Source: a virus
Direction: 5' to 3' (one strand)
Length of the DNA stretch: 48,910 nt
IMG/VR virus record: IMGVR_UViG_3300028829_002740
Coordinates: 1-48,910 of that record
The position numbers and the translations under genes were made by a program. Below are positions 1 to 7,801 of the stretch, piece by piece (position 1 is the first letter of the stretch; each line of letters opens with the position of its first letter). Below the pieces are notes generated by a model that was not told the DNA's origin, ran no database searches, and worked only from the letters and a program-made list of their open reading frames with translations.

Positions 1-144
1 TGACCTACGCTAAGCCTTACATCACTGAAGTGCGGTCGCCCGTAGGCAAGTTCAAGTCACACAATAGCTGTGAGTTAGTAGACTTCCTTACTCCAGAGGA
101 CAGAGCCTACTACGAGGAAGCTGAGATTAGGCTGGCTGAGAAAC
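1..144. repeat. Terminal redundancy, left copy (identical to 48767-48910)
   Basis: The first 144 bases match the last 144 bases exactly, so the molecule closes into a circle of about 48,766 bp. The repeat lies inside the helicase C-terminal gene, which is only complete when the ends are joined. That favours a circularly permuted genome or an assembly overlap over a true direct terminal repeat, which usually lies between genes. The sequence alone cannot separate these options. Confidence 0.95.
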
Positions 145-1076
145 AGAACAAGCTGGAACAAGAAGCAGCTGAACACAACGAGACTCCCTCAAGATTCCAA
201 CTGTTGGCTATCCTTGGTGAGTTCTGTAAGTCTGCGGAAGTCTGTAAGTCTGGTGTGTTTGCTTCAAAGATACATGAAGCTGTGCAGAATGGCAAGGCAC
301 CCGGTGTTGCTTGTCGTTATAGGCAACCAGTTGCTAAGACTATCCGTATGCTGGTTAAAGACTATGGCTATTCAAGAGATGATATCTCTGTTATCTGGGG
401 TGGTGATGAGTTGCAGAACTGTAAGCTAACCCTTGAAGATGCTCAGCGATTAGCGCAGAAGATAGCTGATGGTGAGGAGATATCACCCACGCAGAAGAAG
501 CAAATTCTACTGTTGCTTACAGAGACTGAGGCTGAGAGAGAAGAGAGACTGCATGACTATGGCGGTGATCTACGCCTAGGCTCACAGTCTAGAGAAGAGA
601 GACAGAAAGAGATAGATAGATTCCAAACAGGGAAGTCTATCATTGCTCTGTTTACCTTTGCGGCCGGAGGTACTGGTCTGTCACTACATCATACGGATAT
701 AGACACGAAAGGAAGAGCCGTTAACCTGCGCCCAAGGCAAGGGTTCTTGACTCCAACTTACTCAGCTCAGGACTTTGTTCAAGGTCTAGGTAGATTGCAT
801 AGGTCTATCTTCTCCCTCTCTGACACAGAGCAGAGGATTCTGTTCTTTAAAGGAACAGTAGAAGAAGACGTAATGGCAAGAGTGTCTCTTAAGTTGCGTT
901 GTTTCAAGAAGGTTGTATCTTCTAGGGAACAGTGGGACTCAGCTATCTGGGAAAGAGGTAAGCCTAAGGGTGAGCTTGAGAAAGAACTTAACGCTGAGCT
1001 TGAGAAGAACAGAGATAACTTAGACGAAGAGTACAATGACGATGACATAGCAGGATACGAAGAAAATGAAGATTAA
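1..1076 (+). CDS. Superfamily 2 helicase, C-terminal RecA-like domain (5' end at 48664-48910)
   Basis: This is the second half of a superfamily 2 (SNF2/DEAD-like) DNA helicase. Its start codon is the ATG at 48664 across the circular junction, giving about 392 residues; the first full codon here begins at base 3. Around residue 257 it has motif V (AAGGTGLSLHH), and residues 295-302 are motif VI (QGLGRLHR, with the arginines that contact ATP). Motifs I to III are absent and lie in the separate gene 47287-48282. The two products presumably associate to form one ATPase. The C-terminus is acidic and probably disordered. The gene overlaps the next one by 11 bases. Confidence 0.85.
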   Translation, partial: TYAKPYITEVRSPVGKFKSHNSCELVDFLTPEDRAYYEEAEIRLAEKQNKLEQEAAEHNETPSRFQLLAILGEFCKSAEVCKSGVFASKIHEAVQNGKAPGVACRYRQPVAKTIRMLVKDYGYSRDDISVIWGGDELQNCKLTLEDAQRLAQKIADGEEISPTQKKQILLLLTETEAEREERLHDYGGDLRLGSQSREERQKEIDRFQTGKSIIALFTFAAGGTGLSLHHTDIDTKGRAVNLRPRQGFLTPTYSAQDFVQGLGRLHRSIFSLSDTEQRILFFKGTVEEDVMARVSLKLRCFKKVVSSREQWDSAIWERGKPKGELEKELNAELEKNRDNLDEEYNDDDIAGYEENED

Positions 1077-1353
1077 AGTAACAAAAGAACATATAAACAA
1101 AGGCGAAAAACACGACGCTTGTAAATGTCCCATAGCTCTGGCTGTATGTGAGGCACTGGGTAGAACAATAGTCGAGACACCCATAGGGCATATGACTTAC
1201 CCTGTAGAAGTAGACAACTCGATTCTGGTGCTTAGGGAAGACGAGAATGTCTATGATGATTATCCAATAAATGAAGAGATATATAACTTCATTGGCAACT
1301 TCGACGCAGGGCAACAAGTAGAACCCTTCGAGTTTGACTTGGAGCGAGTATAA
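1066..1353 (+). CDS. Hypothetical protein, 95 aa
   Basis: A 95-residue protein of unknown function, beginning inside the end of the helicase C gene (11-base overlap), which suggests translational coupling. The N-terminus (MKIKVTKEHI, then HDACKCPIALAV) resembles a small protein seen in many phages with a Cys-x-Cys-Pro near an early helix, but no role is known to me. It lies directly upstream of the sigma-54 activator gene and is probably in the same transcript. Confidence 0.75.
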   Translation: MKIKVTKEHINKGEKHDACKCPIALAVCEALGRTIVETPIGHMTYPVEVDNSILVLREDENVYDDYPINEEIYNFIGNFDAGQQVEPFEFDLERV

Positions 1354-1357
1354 CACT

Positions 1358-2254
1358 ATGGACCTATCAGACATACTAAAACAAAACGGAGTAGATCCTA
1401 AGACAGTGGCTAAGTTTAGGTCATCGTCAGCTAATCAGGAAGTCTACATAGATGCACAAGGTAAGAAGCACTTCGGTAAGGAAGCCATTAAGCTTAAGCA
1501 GAAAGAGTTCAAGGACAGGCAAGAACAGTCCGCTTCACCTGAGTTGTCACCTGCTACTGTGGTAAGAGACACAGAGTATTGGTTGGACAAGTTCGTTACG
1601 GAAGAGTTGGTTGACCTGAAGCGACAGGTAAGAAACGTCGCGCCGTTAAGTGATCCTGTCATTATCACCGCGCCCACGGGTAGTGGTAAGGAGCTAATAG
1701 CTAAGGCTCTGCATGGCGGTAAGCAAGGGAACTTCGTAGCAGTTAACTGCGGTGGATTCCCTGAGCATCTGTTTGAATCAGAGATGTTCGGCCACGTTAA
1801 GGGTAGCTTTACCGGCGCCATTAACGACAAAGATGGGTTACTCCAACAAGCACACAACGGAACTATCTTCATCGATGAGATTAGTCTGTTGCCTAAGTTC
1901 ATGCAAGGTAAGTTACTCCGGACTCTACAAGAGAAGACCATCCGTAGAGTAGGAGCTAACCATGAAGAGTCTATTAACTGCCGAGTAGTAGCAGCGACTA
2001 ACCGTAGCGTGGATCATATGATGGAGACAGGTGAGTTCATGGAGGATCTCTACTGGAGGATCTCTACTATAGAGTTGAGTATACCCTCACTGAAGAGTCG
2101 GCATAATGATTGGGAGCCTATTGCTAAGTCATTGGGTTGCGATGTTAGATGGTTGGCTGAGCTGCGAGCATACTGTAATTCAGAACTACATGAGCTAGAC
2201 GGTGGTGTTAGAGAACTACAACGTTGGGTGAGAAGAAAGCAACTTGGGTTATAA
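1358..2254 (+). CDS. Sigma-54-dependent transcription activator (bacterial enhancer-binding protein), AAA+ core
   Basis: A 298-residue AAA+ ATPase of the NtrC/PspF class, which hydrolyses ATP to open promoter complexes held by RNA polymerase-sigma-54. Visible are Walker A (APTGSGK, 105-111), the sigma-54-contacting loop GSFTGA (149-154; GAFTGA in most relatives), Walker B (TIFIDE, 169-174), sensor I (AATN, to 215) and the arginine-finger region (DLYWRIS, R234). It ends straight after the VREL lid motif (284-287), so the usual C-terminal Fis-type HTH is missing. The N-terminal 60 residues are not a recognisable sensor domain, though 'SDILKQNGVDPKTVAKF' could be a small HTH. I chose the ATG at 1358; an in-frame TTG at 1334 overlaps the previous gene. 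Sigma-54 promoters in this window are its likely targets. Confidence 0.93.
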   Translation: MDLSDILKQNGVDPKTVAKFRSSSANQEVYIDAQGKKHFGKEAIKLKQKEFKDRQEQSASPELSPATVVRDTEYWLDKFVTEELVDLKRQVRNVAPLSDPVIITAPTGSGKELIAKALHGGKQGNFVAVNCGGFPEHLFESEMFGHVKGSFTGAINDKDGLLQQAHNGTIFIDEISLLPKFMQGKLLRTLQEKTIRRVGANHEESINCRVVAATNRSVDHMMETGEFMEDLYWRISTIELSIPSLKSRHNDWEPIAKSLGCDVRWLAELRAYCNSELHELDGGVRELQRWVRRKQLGL

Positions 2255-2275
2255 GTTAGATTACCCACAGTATTC

Positions 2276-2292
2276 TTGGCACGATTCTTGCT
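2276..2292 (+). promoter_or_regulatory. Sigma-54 promoter P1 (-24/-12), replication operon
   Basis: TTGGCACG-ATTC-TTGCT is a perfect match to the sigma-54 consensus TTGGCACG-N4-TTGCW, with exactly 10 bases between GG (2278-2279) and GC (2290-2291). The expected transcription start is near 2303, just ahead of the gene at 2326. It lies in one of the few intergenic gaps of this arm, immediately after the phage's own sigma-54 activator gene. Confidence 0.9.
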
Positions 2293-2325
2293 ATATTCAA
2301 TGCAGATACACAATCAGTATGACGT

Positions 2326-2994
2326 ATGCCTAAAGAAATCACACAAGCAGATATCGAGATTCTGAAAGTTCGACACCCAGAACTCTACGAGAAACTACAA
2401 CCAGCCCGTGGGGTTAACAACCGCTGGGGTAAGAACACTAATCCGAGCTACTACTCGGAGCACTATGCTAAAGAAGTGCAACCTGTTATTGATAGGCTAC
2501 TAGAGACAGGAGGGAAGACAGTGTTAGTTGCTAAGGAACAGTTCGAAGGACTAGCACTGTCTTCCTGTAGGATGAAGATGACTAACGGGTTCTACTATCT
2601 TGTAGACTTCATGGATGTAGATGGTAAGTATGCCTCTATTGAGAACATGATTAAGTTCCAGAAGAACAAGACAGGTATTCTAGTGTCGTTCTCTTTTGCT
2701 GTGCTTAATCCAGAGAATGACCCGACTAGAATCAAACAGTCTCAGAAGCCTATTAAAACTTTGGCTGCCTCTGACGCACCGAGTGGTGCTAGTGGTTACG
2801 TAACTGTTAAGCCTGAAGGCTGGCGTGGTGAACTGGAAGAGTTCGTTGATAACCCAGCGTCGCCTGAGTTGGACAAGTCTCAGCTGGTTCTTACTGCTGA
2901 GGATAGGGTTTATGCTGAGGAGTTGTTGAGTTGTATTCCTATGGTTGAGTTTACTGTAGGGAATACTTTCATTAAAGCCCGCCGCACTGTATGA
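2326..2994 (+). CDS. Hypothetical protein, 222 aa
   Basis: First gene after the sigma-54 promoter at 2276. The 222-residue soluble protein has a helical N-terminus (about 1-60), a central mixed region (60-140) and an acidic tail (about 165-222). I recognise no domain or catalytic motif. Its place at the head of the replication operon suggests a role in middle-phase DNA metabolism, but this is inference only. It overlaps the next gene by four bases (ATGA). Confidence 0.8.
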   Translation: MPKEITQADIEILKVRHPELYEKLQPARGVNNRWGKNTNPSYYSEHYAKEVQPVIDRLLETGGKTVLVAKEQFEGLALSSCRMKMTNGFYYLVDFMDVDGKYASIENMIKFQKNKTGILVSFSFAVLNPENDPTRIKQSQKPIKTLAASDAPSGASGYVTVKPEGWRGELEEFVDNPASPELDKSQLVLTAEDRVYAEELLSCIPMVEFTVGNTFIKARRTV

Positions 2995-3257
2995 CCATAA
3001 CTGAACTACTTGGAACTTCCGTTGAGGAGTTGGAGGCTATGACTGATGATGAGTTGGTCAAGCACGTAGAGCCTTACCTAAACATAACGCGGCCGGAGTT
3101 AGCCGCAGCTAAACTACCTACCAGAACAAAACAAACTAAAATAAATAAACCAAAGAAATACACAAGATCAAACAACGCAGCGTTAATGGCTGGAGCTAAG
3201 GCTCTGTTAGCTGGTGATGTTGCTAAAGCAAGACAAATATCTAAAGGACAAATATAA
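2991..3257 (+). CDS. Hypothetical protein, 88 aa
   Basis: An 88-residue protein with an acidic helical N-terminus (LLGTSVEELEAMTDDELVKH) and a lysine/arginine-rich C-terminal half (about 45-65), followed by an alanine-rich helix. The basic stretch could bind nucleic acid, but no family is recognised. The ATGA overlap with the previous gene supports the start. Confidence 0.7.
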   Translation: MTITELLGTSVEELEAMTDDELVKHVEPYLNITRPELAAAKLPTRTKQTKINKPKKYTRSNNAALMAGAKALLAGDVAKARQISKGQI

Positions 3258-3258
3258 A

Positions 3259-3675
3259 ATGTTAAACGGTCTGACCTTAGAAAAACTAAGAGAAGCACAA
3301 AGAATCCTAGCAGAAGACGAAATACTGGAGAACCCATACTACAAATATAAAATGAACAAACAAGAACAATTTAATTTCAACAATGAAGAAGGACACTCAC
3401 CTAACCTGAACGTCCATGAAGACTATGAAGATGAGCATGCGTTTCTCTACGCGAAGGACTTGGAGAAAATCTTCAACGGACATAACACGATGACCAAGCT
3501 GCAGCAGCAGCGGCATAACCTACTCCGTGGGCAGGTTAGGGATCTACGCTGCGTGTTGAATGACAAACGTGATGCGTTGGTTATAGCTACTCGTGCAAGG
3601 CAAGTAGCTGAGGAACAGTTGGAGACTCTGAAAAGATACGCATCGGCGAAAGCTCTAAAGAAAGCAGGACTCTAA
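3259..3675 (+). CDS. Hypothetical coiled-coil protein, 138 aa
   Basis: I place the start at the ATG two bases after the previous stop codon; an in-frame ATG 45 bases upstream lies inside the preceding gene. The protein has a charged N-terminal helix, an Asn/Glu-rich linker, and a long Gln/Arg-rich helix (about 85-130, LQQQRHNLLRGQVRDLRCV) predicted to form a coiled coil. Function is unknown. It overlaps the nuclease gene by one base. Confidence 0.75.
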   Translation: MLNGLTLEKLREAQRILAEDEILENPYYKYKMNKQEQFNFNNEEGHSPNLNVHEDYEDEHAFLYAKDLEKIFNGHNTMTKLQQQRHNLLRGQVRDLRCVLNDKRDALVIATRARQVAEEQLETLKRYASAKALKKAGL

Positions 3676-4628
3676 TGGGAGAAGAGAAACAAATCCTCTA
3701 CGTTGACGCTACTGGGTTGAAGAACTTAGCTTGCTCAAGGAAGTATTCTCTGGCTGTGTTGAATGGGTTTATTCCTAAAGGCTCACAGAATAAAGTAGCT
3801 ACGTTCTTTGGTAGTTGTTTGCATAAGTTTGCAGAAGAGTTCTACCTTAATGACAAGAGTGTTCCGGCTGCGTTGGGTCCTATGATTCAGATGTGGAATG
3901 ATAAAGAAGATGTCTTGCAGTACAAGCAAGGTAACTTCGGCAACCAGTATCTCAACTCAGCTAAGCTCATGGAGTGTGCTCATGCTGTTGGGAAGTATCT
4001 GACTAACGACGTTGATACGGAGATCTTGACAAAGGATGAACACGTCTGCACTGAGTTGAAGTTTGCTATTCCTTTCAAGCAAGATGATAAGTTTGAAGTA
4101 GTTGTCTGTGGGACTATTGATAAGATGGTCAAGATAAACAGAGGGACTTACTCACTGGGTGACTATAAGTTTACCCGACAGTGGGGTGATCCTAACAAGT
4201 ATCTTAACGCGTACAAACTCGACCCTCAGCCTAGGCTCTACTGGTGGGCTATTAAATGGATGGCTAAGCACACGCAGTCAGAGTTCTACGACCAACTAGT
4301 GTCTATGCCTTTAGGGTTCTTCATTGACGCTGGGTTTCATTCTAAGAATGACTTCAAGATACAACGCTCTGAGGTGTTCTATGATAGTGACTCCAACGAG
4401 GATGAGTTTGACGCAATGCTTAACGCGGCGGTTAATGAGATCATTGAGATCGCTAAGATTAAAGACGGTTATCCAGCTCGAGAGGGTATTATTAAGGGCT
4501 GCTGCAAGACTATCTATGGCGAGTGTGACTTTGCCTCAGTCTGTCAGGCTTCTAACAAGGGCGCGGCTAACGCTGTGCTTGGGAGTAGGTTTGAATACAG
4601 AGAGTTTAATCCTCTAACGCAATGGTAG
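3675..4628 (+). CDS. Cas4/RecB-like PD-(D/E)XK nuclease with putative Fe-S cluster
   Basis: A 317-residue nuclease of the RecB/Cas4/AddB type. The signature runs Cys20 near the N-terminus, His50 (GSCLHKF), Asp149 (GTIDKM), then Asp163-x-Lys165 (GDYK), the catalytic PD-(D/E)XK core. Near the C-terminus, Cys277 (or 276), Cys284 and Cys290 complete a Cys-plus-CxnCxnC pattern that holds a 4Fe-4S cluster in Cas4 and AddB. Related phage proteins process DNA ends during recombination or packaging-linked repair. There are no CRISPR genes here, so a replication/recombination role with the ATPase at 6357 and the protein at 7267 is more likely than spacer acquisition. Confidence 0.85.
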   Translation: MGEEKQILYVDATGLKNLACSRKYSLAVLNGFIPKGSQNKVATFFGSCLHKFAEEFYLNDKSVPAALGPMIQMWNDKEDVLQYKQGNFGNQYLNSAKLMECAHAVGKYLTNDVDTEILTKDEHVCTELKFAIPFKQDDKFEVVVCGTIDKMVKINRGTYSLGDYKFTRQWGDPNKYLNAYKLDPQPRLYWWAIKWMAKHTQSEFYDQLVSMPLGFFIDAGFHSKNDFKIQRSEVFYDSDSNEDEFDAMLNAAVNEIIEIAKIKDGYPAREGIIKGCCKTIYGECDFASVCQASNKGAANAVLGSRFEYREFNPLTQW

Positions 4629-4948
4629 ACAATATCATAATACAAAACCTACAGCAGGAGAGCGCCGTTATGGACACGGCTTTCCGTACGAGTAGGACTG
4701 ACACTGAGGGTATGCTTAAGGGCATGGGTTATGTTCGGCAATACCAAGCTGTGCTAACTCTGTCACGTAAGTTTGCAGCTAACGATGTACAGTATGAGCT
4801 CGCAGCTAAGCACGCGGTCAGGCTGTTGTCTCAGACTATACATAAGGAAACTATTGCAGCTCTGCAAGAGATTCGTACGCATGCGTTTGCGTTTGACATA
4901 GAGAACATAGTCAAGGAAGTAGATAAGCTAGAGGCTAAACTGGTATGA
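4622..4948 (+). CDS. Hypothetical protein, 108 aa
   Basis: A 108-residue, mostly helical protein with no recognised motif. It starts seven bases before the nuclease gene ends and overlaps the following gene by four bases (ATGA), so the three are probably translated together. Function unknown. Confidence 0.75.
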   Translation: MVDNIIIQNLQQESAVMDTAFRTSRTDTEGMLKGMGYVRQYQAVLTLSRKFAANDVQYELAAKHAVRLLSQTIHKETIAALQEIRTHAFAFDIENIVKEVDKLEAKLV

Positions 4949-5622
4949 CTATCCACGAGGTCATAAGAGAAAGGCTGTTGGTTAAGTCTGGCCTAGCTAG
5001 TCCGCCACCGCCAGCGTATACTACTAAGCAAATGCTAGATCTCTTTGAGTCTGAGGCTACGCCAGAGTTTCATAAGCTAATGACTAATCGTTTAGTTATG
5101 GGTGCTGTTAGGTATGGTAAAGTAGAAGACGCACAGCATGACAAGTATGGATGGAATGGTAAGAGTTCGCAGAGAATAGACAGGGCCATAAATAAACTAA
5201 GAACATGGGCATTCACTGGTAACGATGAGCTGCTAATTGACGCCGCTAACTACTGTGCCTTGGAGATGAAGTATGGTAACCATCCTACTAAACACTTCCA
5301 TGCTACTGACGATGAAGATCACTGTGAAAAAAATAAAGAAATGAACATACAAGAACACGATTACAAAAACCTAACAGCAACCATACGTGGTGTGCTGACA
5401 ATGCAAGGCGCAGGTGAAGTGCTGGATGATAAGGAACAAGAACGAATGGCTGAGTCTTTGGCTAACTTTGTTACCTTCTCTTCTGCTAAGTATATAGCTG
5501 GACAAAAAGAACATGGAGGTAAGATCACGGATAGAAATCTGCTACACGAATGTAAGATGGAGAACACGGATCTCTTCTGGTATCTCGCAGCGATGGAATG
5601 GAAAGGAAAGCAAGATGCCTAA
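4945..5622 (+). CDS. Hypothetical protein, 225 aa, with helical repeats like phage nucleotide-pyrophosphohydrolase-type proteins
   Basis: The N-terminal half (about 25-115) has the arrangement 'RYGK...DKYGWNG..IDRAINKLRTW...DELLIDAANYCALEM'. This resembles small phage proteins with all-alpha, MazG-like helices carrying paired acidic residues. The C-terminal half (about 130-225) is a second helical unit with a similar pattern (DLFWYLAAMEW). Metal-dependent nucleotide hydrolysis is possible, but the acidic pattern is incomplete. Confidence in the gene is high and in the function low. It overlaps the next gene by eight bases. Confidence 0.75.
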   Translation: MTIHEVIRERLLVKSGLASPPPPAYTTKQMLDLFESEATPEFHKLMTNRLVMGAVRYGKVEDAQHDKYGWNGKSSQRIDRAINKLRTWAFTGNDELLIDAANYCALEMKYGNHPTKHFHATDDEDHCEKNKEMNIQEHDYKNLTATIRGVLTMQGAGEVLDDKEQERMAESLANFVTFSSAKYIAGQKEHGGKITDRNLLHECKMENTDLFWYLAAMEWKGKQDA

Positions 5623-5818
5623 GTTTGAAGAAGGCGCTAAAGTAAAACACGTGAAAACTCAGCGGCTGTATAAAATCGTAATGTCGCCTGATTCATACCT
5701 GCGTATTGAGAAGACACTAGAGCCCGCTTACGTGTACAGAAGCTACGAGTCACCGCACACTAGATGGGTTCGACCTGCAACTGAAATGGAAGATGGAAGG
5801 TTTGAACTAGAATGCTAA
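5615..5818 (+). CDS. Hypothetical protein, 67 aa
   Basis: A small beta-rich protein (start MPKFEEGAKVKHVKTQRLYKIV) resembling SH3-like small phage proteins of unknown role. The ATG at 5615 is preferred to an in-frame ATG 102 bases upstream, because the latter lies deep in the preceding gene and adds shadow-like sequence. It overlaps both neighbours by seven or eight bases. Confidence 0.7.
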   Translation: MPKFEEGAKVKHVKTQRLYKIVMSPDSYLRIEKTLEPAYVYRSYESPHTRWVRPATEMEDGRFELEC

Positions 5819-6156
5819 CAGCTAAAGATATAGAAGTCCATTCGATGGAACCGGATGACGCGCAGAAAGCTGCTGGTCATGCTAAGATATTCACCGCTAT
5901 TGTTGCGGCTAAGTGGGAGCTACCCATTAGTAAGTTAGCTATGGGTTCGCCTATGTGGGACCGCATGGAGTCAGAGGCTTGTGTTGATCTAACTAACCAA
6001 GCGTTAGTGAGTATCTATAACGATGTATTCCAGTTGCCTAGGGAGTTGATTAATGTTATCCGAGAGAACAAAGATGATGTGCCTGATGAAGTGTTGGGCG
6101 CTGTTGAAGTTCTGTTGGAGAAGATGAATGGCATGTTGGTTTTAACTGATAGATAA
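5812..6156 (+). CDS. Hypothetical protein, 114 aa
   Basis: A 114-residue, mainly helical, acidic protein with no domain I recognise. It starts inside the end of the previous gene and ends seven bases before the next start. The tight spacing supports a real gene in the replication operon. Confidence 0.75.
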   Translation: MLTAKDIEVHSMEPDDAQKAAGHAKIFTAIVAAKWELPISKLAMGSPMWDRMESEACVDLTNQALVSIYNDVFQLPRELINVIRENKDDVPDEVLGAVEVLLEKMNGMLVLTDR

Positions 6157-6162
6157 ATCGAA

Positions 6163-6357
6163 ATGATAAACAAAGAACTGATAGAAAAACTAAAAGAACA
6201 TAGAAACTACCATACATCCTGCTGTAAAATATGCAAACACTACACAAGAAAAGACAAAGGCAAGATCAGAAACATCTGTACGTTAGACAAATCAGTGGAG
6301 TTCCCTGTGAGTGTTAACGCAAGGTGTGATTTCTTCGAGAAGAGGGAGGGTGTTTAA
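6163..6357 (+). CDS. Small zinc-ribbon-like protein, 64 aa
   Basis: A 64-residue protein with a Cys-rich pattern: SCCKICKHY (CxxC) around residues 20-24, then single cysteines near residues 40 and 55. This could hold one zinc ion as a short ribbon. It is followed, with a one-base overlap, by the RecA-like ATPase gene. Function unknown. Confidence 0.75.
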   Translation: MINKELIEKLKEHRNYHTSCCKICKHYTRKDKGKIRNICTLDKSVEFPVSVNARCDFFEKREGV

Positions 6358-7211
6358 TGGACTCTGATCTACTAAACCTAGGCTTCAATCTAAAAGAACA
6401 GAAGCATGTTAAGGTAAACCTAGGCATGGCTGGCCATAGCGGCGCCGGTAAGACCTACTCAGTATGCAACTCCTTCCCTAACGTCGTAGTGGCGGACATG
6501 GATAACGGGTTGTCTGCATTCCAAGGCAAGGATATTATCTCCTTCCCTTTCTATAACTCCGACTGGTGCCAAGAGCAAGGTGCTAAGAAACTCAAGGGCA
6601 ACATTGACGGACTGCCTATCGCCTGCACTAACCGCAGGGATTTGTTTAAGAAATTCGTAGACGAGAAGTTCTCTCAACTGGACTCCAGCTACACGCTGTT
6701 CATTGACAGTTGGTCTAAGGTTCAGGAGTTCTTCGACGAAGCTACTAACTGCCAGCCTGCTATGGGTAGTAATGGAAAGGTTGATACCTTCTCCTTCTGG
6801 CGGCGTAAGATTACCTACTCTGAGCAAGTCATGTCTGCTCTTATGTCACTGAAGTGCAGCGTCGTTGTTGCGTTTCATATGTACAAAGAGACAGACGAGT
6901 ATGGCCGGGAGACTGGTAAGTATTTTCCTTTAATGCAAGGGAAGTTTAAGTCAAAGGTTCAGTCTTACTTTGACAACTTCTTCGTGCAGCACTGCATCAC
7001 GCAGACGGATGCTAAAGGAGAAGACAGACGGGAAAAGAAAGACAAGAAAGGTCGGCTGTTGTTTCCCCAGACGGAGTTGTTGAGTGAAGAGCTTAACTAT
7101 CTCTGGCAAGTTAGGAACTCAGTTGACGTAGATAGTAAGTGTGCGTTGCCCGGGGTTGAAGGACCCTTCGTTCCGGCTACGTATAAATCAATAGAGAAAG
7201 CTTTCTCCTAA
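6357..7211 (+). CDS. RecA-fold ATPase, Sak4-like putative recombinase (AAA_24 type)
   Basis: A 284-residue P-loop ATPase with Walker A GHSGAGKT (26-33), a following 'VVVADMDNGLSAF' strand and a Walker B-like 'YTLFIDSWSKV' segment. It matches the phage nucleotide-binding (AAA_24) proteins, which include Sak4-type recombinases that promote annealing of single-stranded DNA. Sak4 genes are commonly paired with a single-stranded DNA-binding protein gene, and the next gene fits that role. Codon use is richer in G and C than in the neighbouring small genes, consistent with strong expression. Confidence 0.8.
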   Translation: MDSDLLNLGFNLKEQKHVKVNLGMAGHSGAGKTYSVCNSFPNVVVADMDNGLSAFQGKDIISFPFYNSDWCQEQGAKKLKGNIDGLPIACTNRRDLFKKFVDEKFSQLDSSYTLFIDSWSKVQEFFDEATNCQPAMGSNGKVDTFSFWRRKITYSEQVMSALMSLKCSVVVAFHMYKETDEYGRETGKYFPLMQGKFKSKVQSYFDNFFVQHCITQTDAKGEDRREKKDKKGRLLFPQTELLSEELNYLWQVRNSVDVDSKCALPGVEGPFVPATYKSIEKAFS

Positions 7212-7266
7212 GCACCTACGTTTAGGACACGGTAAACCAAAACAAAATAGATAAATACAAAAAGTA

Positions 7267-7737
7267 ATGATTAAGAAATCCGAAACCAAAGCACTGAGCA
7301 GCAACGTCCTCCCTCGCGATAAGTACATCTTCCGTGTGAAGAAGTCGGAGCACAGTATCTCTAAGTCATCCGGCAATCCTATGATTGTTCTGGACAACGA
7401 GATCGTCGAGCCGGAGATTGTTGAGAACGAAGATGGTGTGGAACTCAAGACGGATAAGATTTCCGTCCGCCACTGGTTGTCTCTCTCTGAGAAAGCTGCG
7501 CCGTTCACGTTCGAGTTCTTGGAGAAGATCGGGCTTGGGGATATTGAGGAACTGGATGAGAATCTGGACCTCAGTGTGTTCAACGACGTTAAGTTCCAAG
7601 CGATTCTTCGTGCTGAGGAGCGCGTGGAGATGGGTCGTGATGGCCAGCCCATTACGGATGATGATGGTAATCCCATTAAGTCTGGAGTTAACTACTCCCT
7701 TGGGACTATCATCGGCCCGGCTGATGCGGAACTGTAA
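7267..7737 (+). CDS. Putative single-stranded DNA-binding protein (DUF669-like)
   Basis: A 156-residue protein with an OB-fold-like run of strands (KYIFRVKKSEHSISKSSGNP, then MIVLDNEIVEP and ISVRHWLSL) and an acidic C-terminus (IIGPADAEL), typical of phage SSB-type proteins in the DUF669 group. It follows the Sak4-like ATPase, its usual partner. Codon choice is strongly biased (GAG, AAG, GTC, CTC), suggesting high abundance. A terminator-like hairpin follows the stop codon. Confidence 0.65.
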   Translation: MIKKSETKALSSNVLPRDKYIFRVKKSEHSISKSSGNPMIVLDNEIVEPEIVENEDGVELKTDKISVRHWLSLSEKAAPFTFEFLEKIGLGDIEELDENLDLSVFNDVKFQAILRAEERVEMGRDGQPITDDDGNPIKSGVNYSLGTIIGPADAEL

Positions 7738-7758
7738 GTAATGCCAACTACTTGTGTG

Positions 7759-7797
7759 GCCCCGAGCAAGTTAAAATAACTCGGGGCATTTACTTTT
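7759..7797 (+). terminator. Rho-independent-type terminator after the ssDNA-binding protein gene
   Basis: GCCCCGAG (7759-7766) and CTCGGGGC (7780-7787) form an 8-bp GC-rich stem with a 13-base loop, followed by ATTTACTTTTA. It separates the recombination genes from the MazG-polymerase cluster and is probably partly read through, as no clear promoter follows. Confidence 0.7.
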
Positions 7798-7801
7798 ACT
7801 A

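Noticed and set aside
288-306. AAGGCACCCGGTGTTGCTT as a sigma-54 promoter in the helicase C gene
   Set aside because: Spacing is 11 bases and it is deep inside a gene with no gene start nearby.
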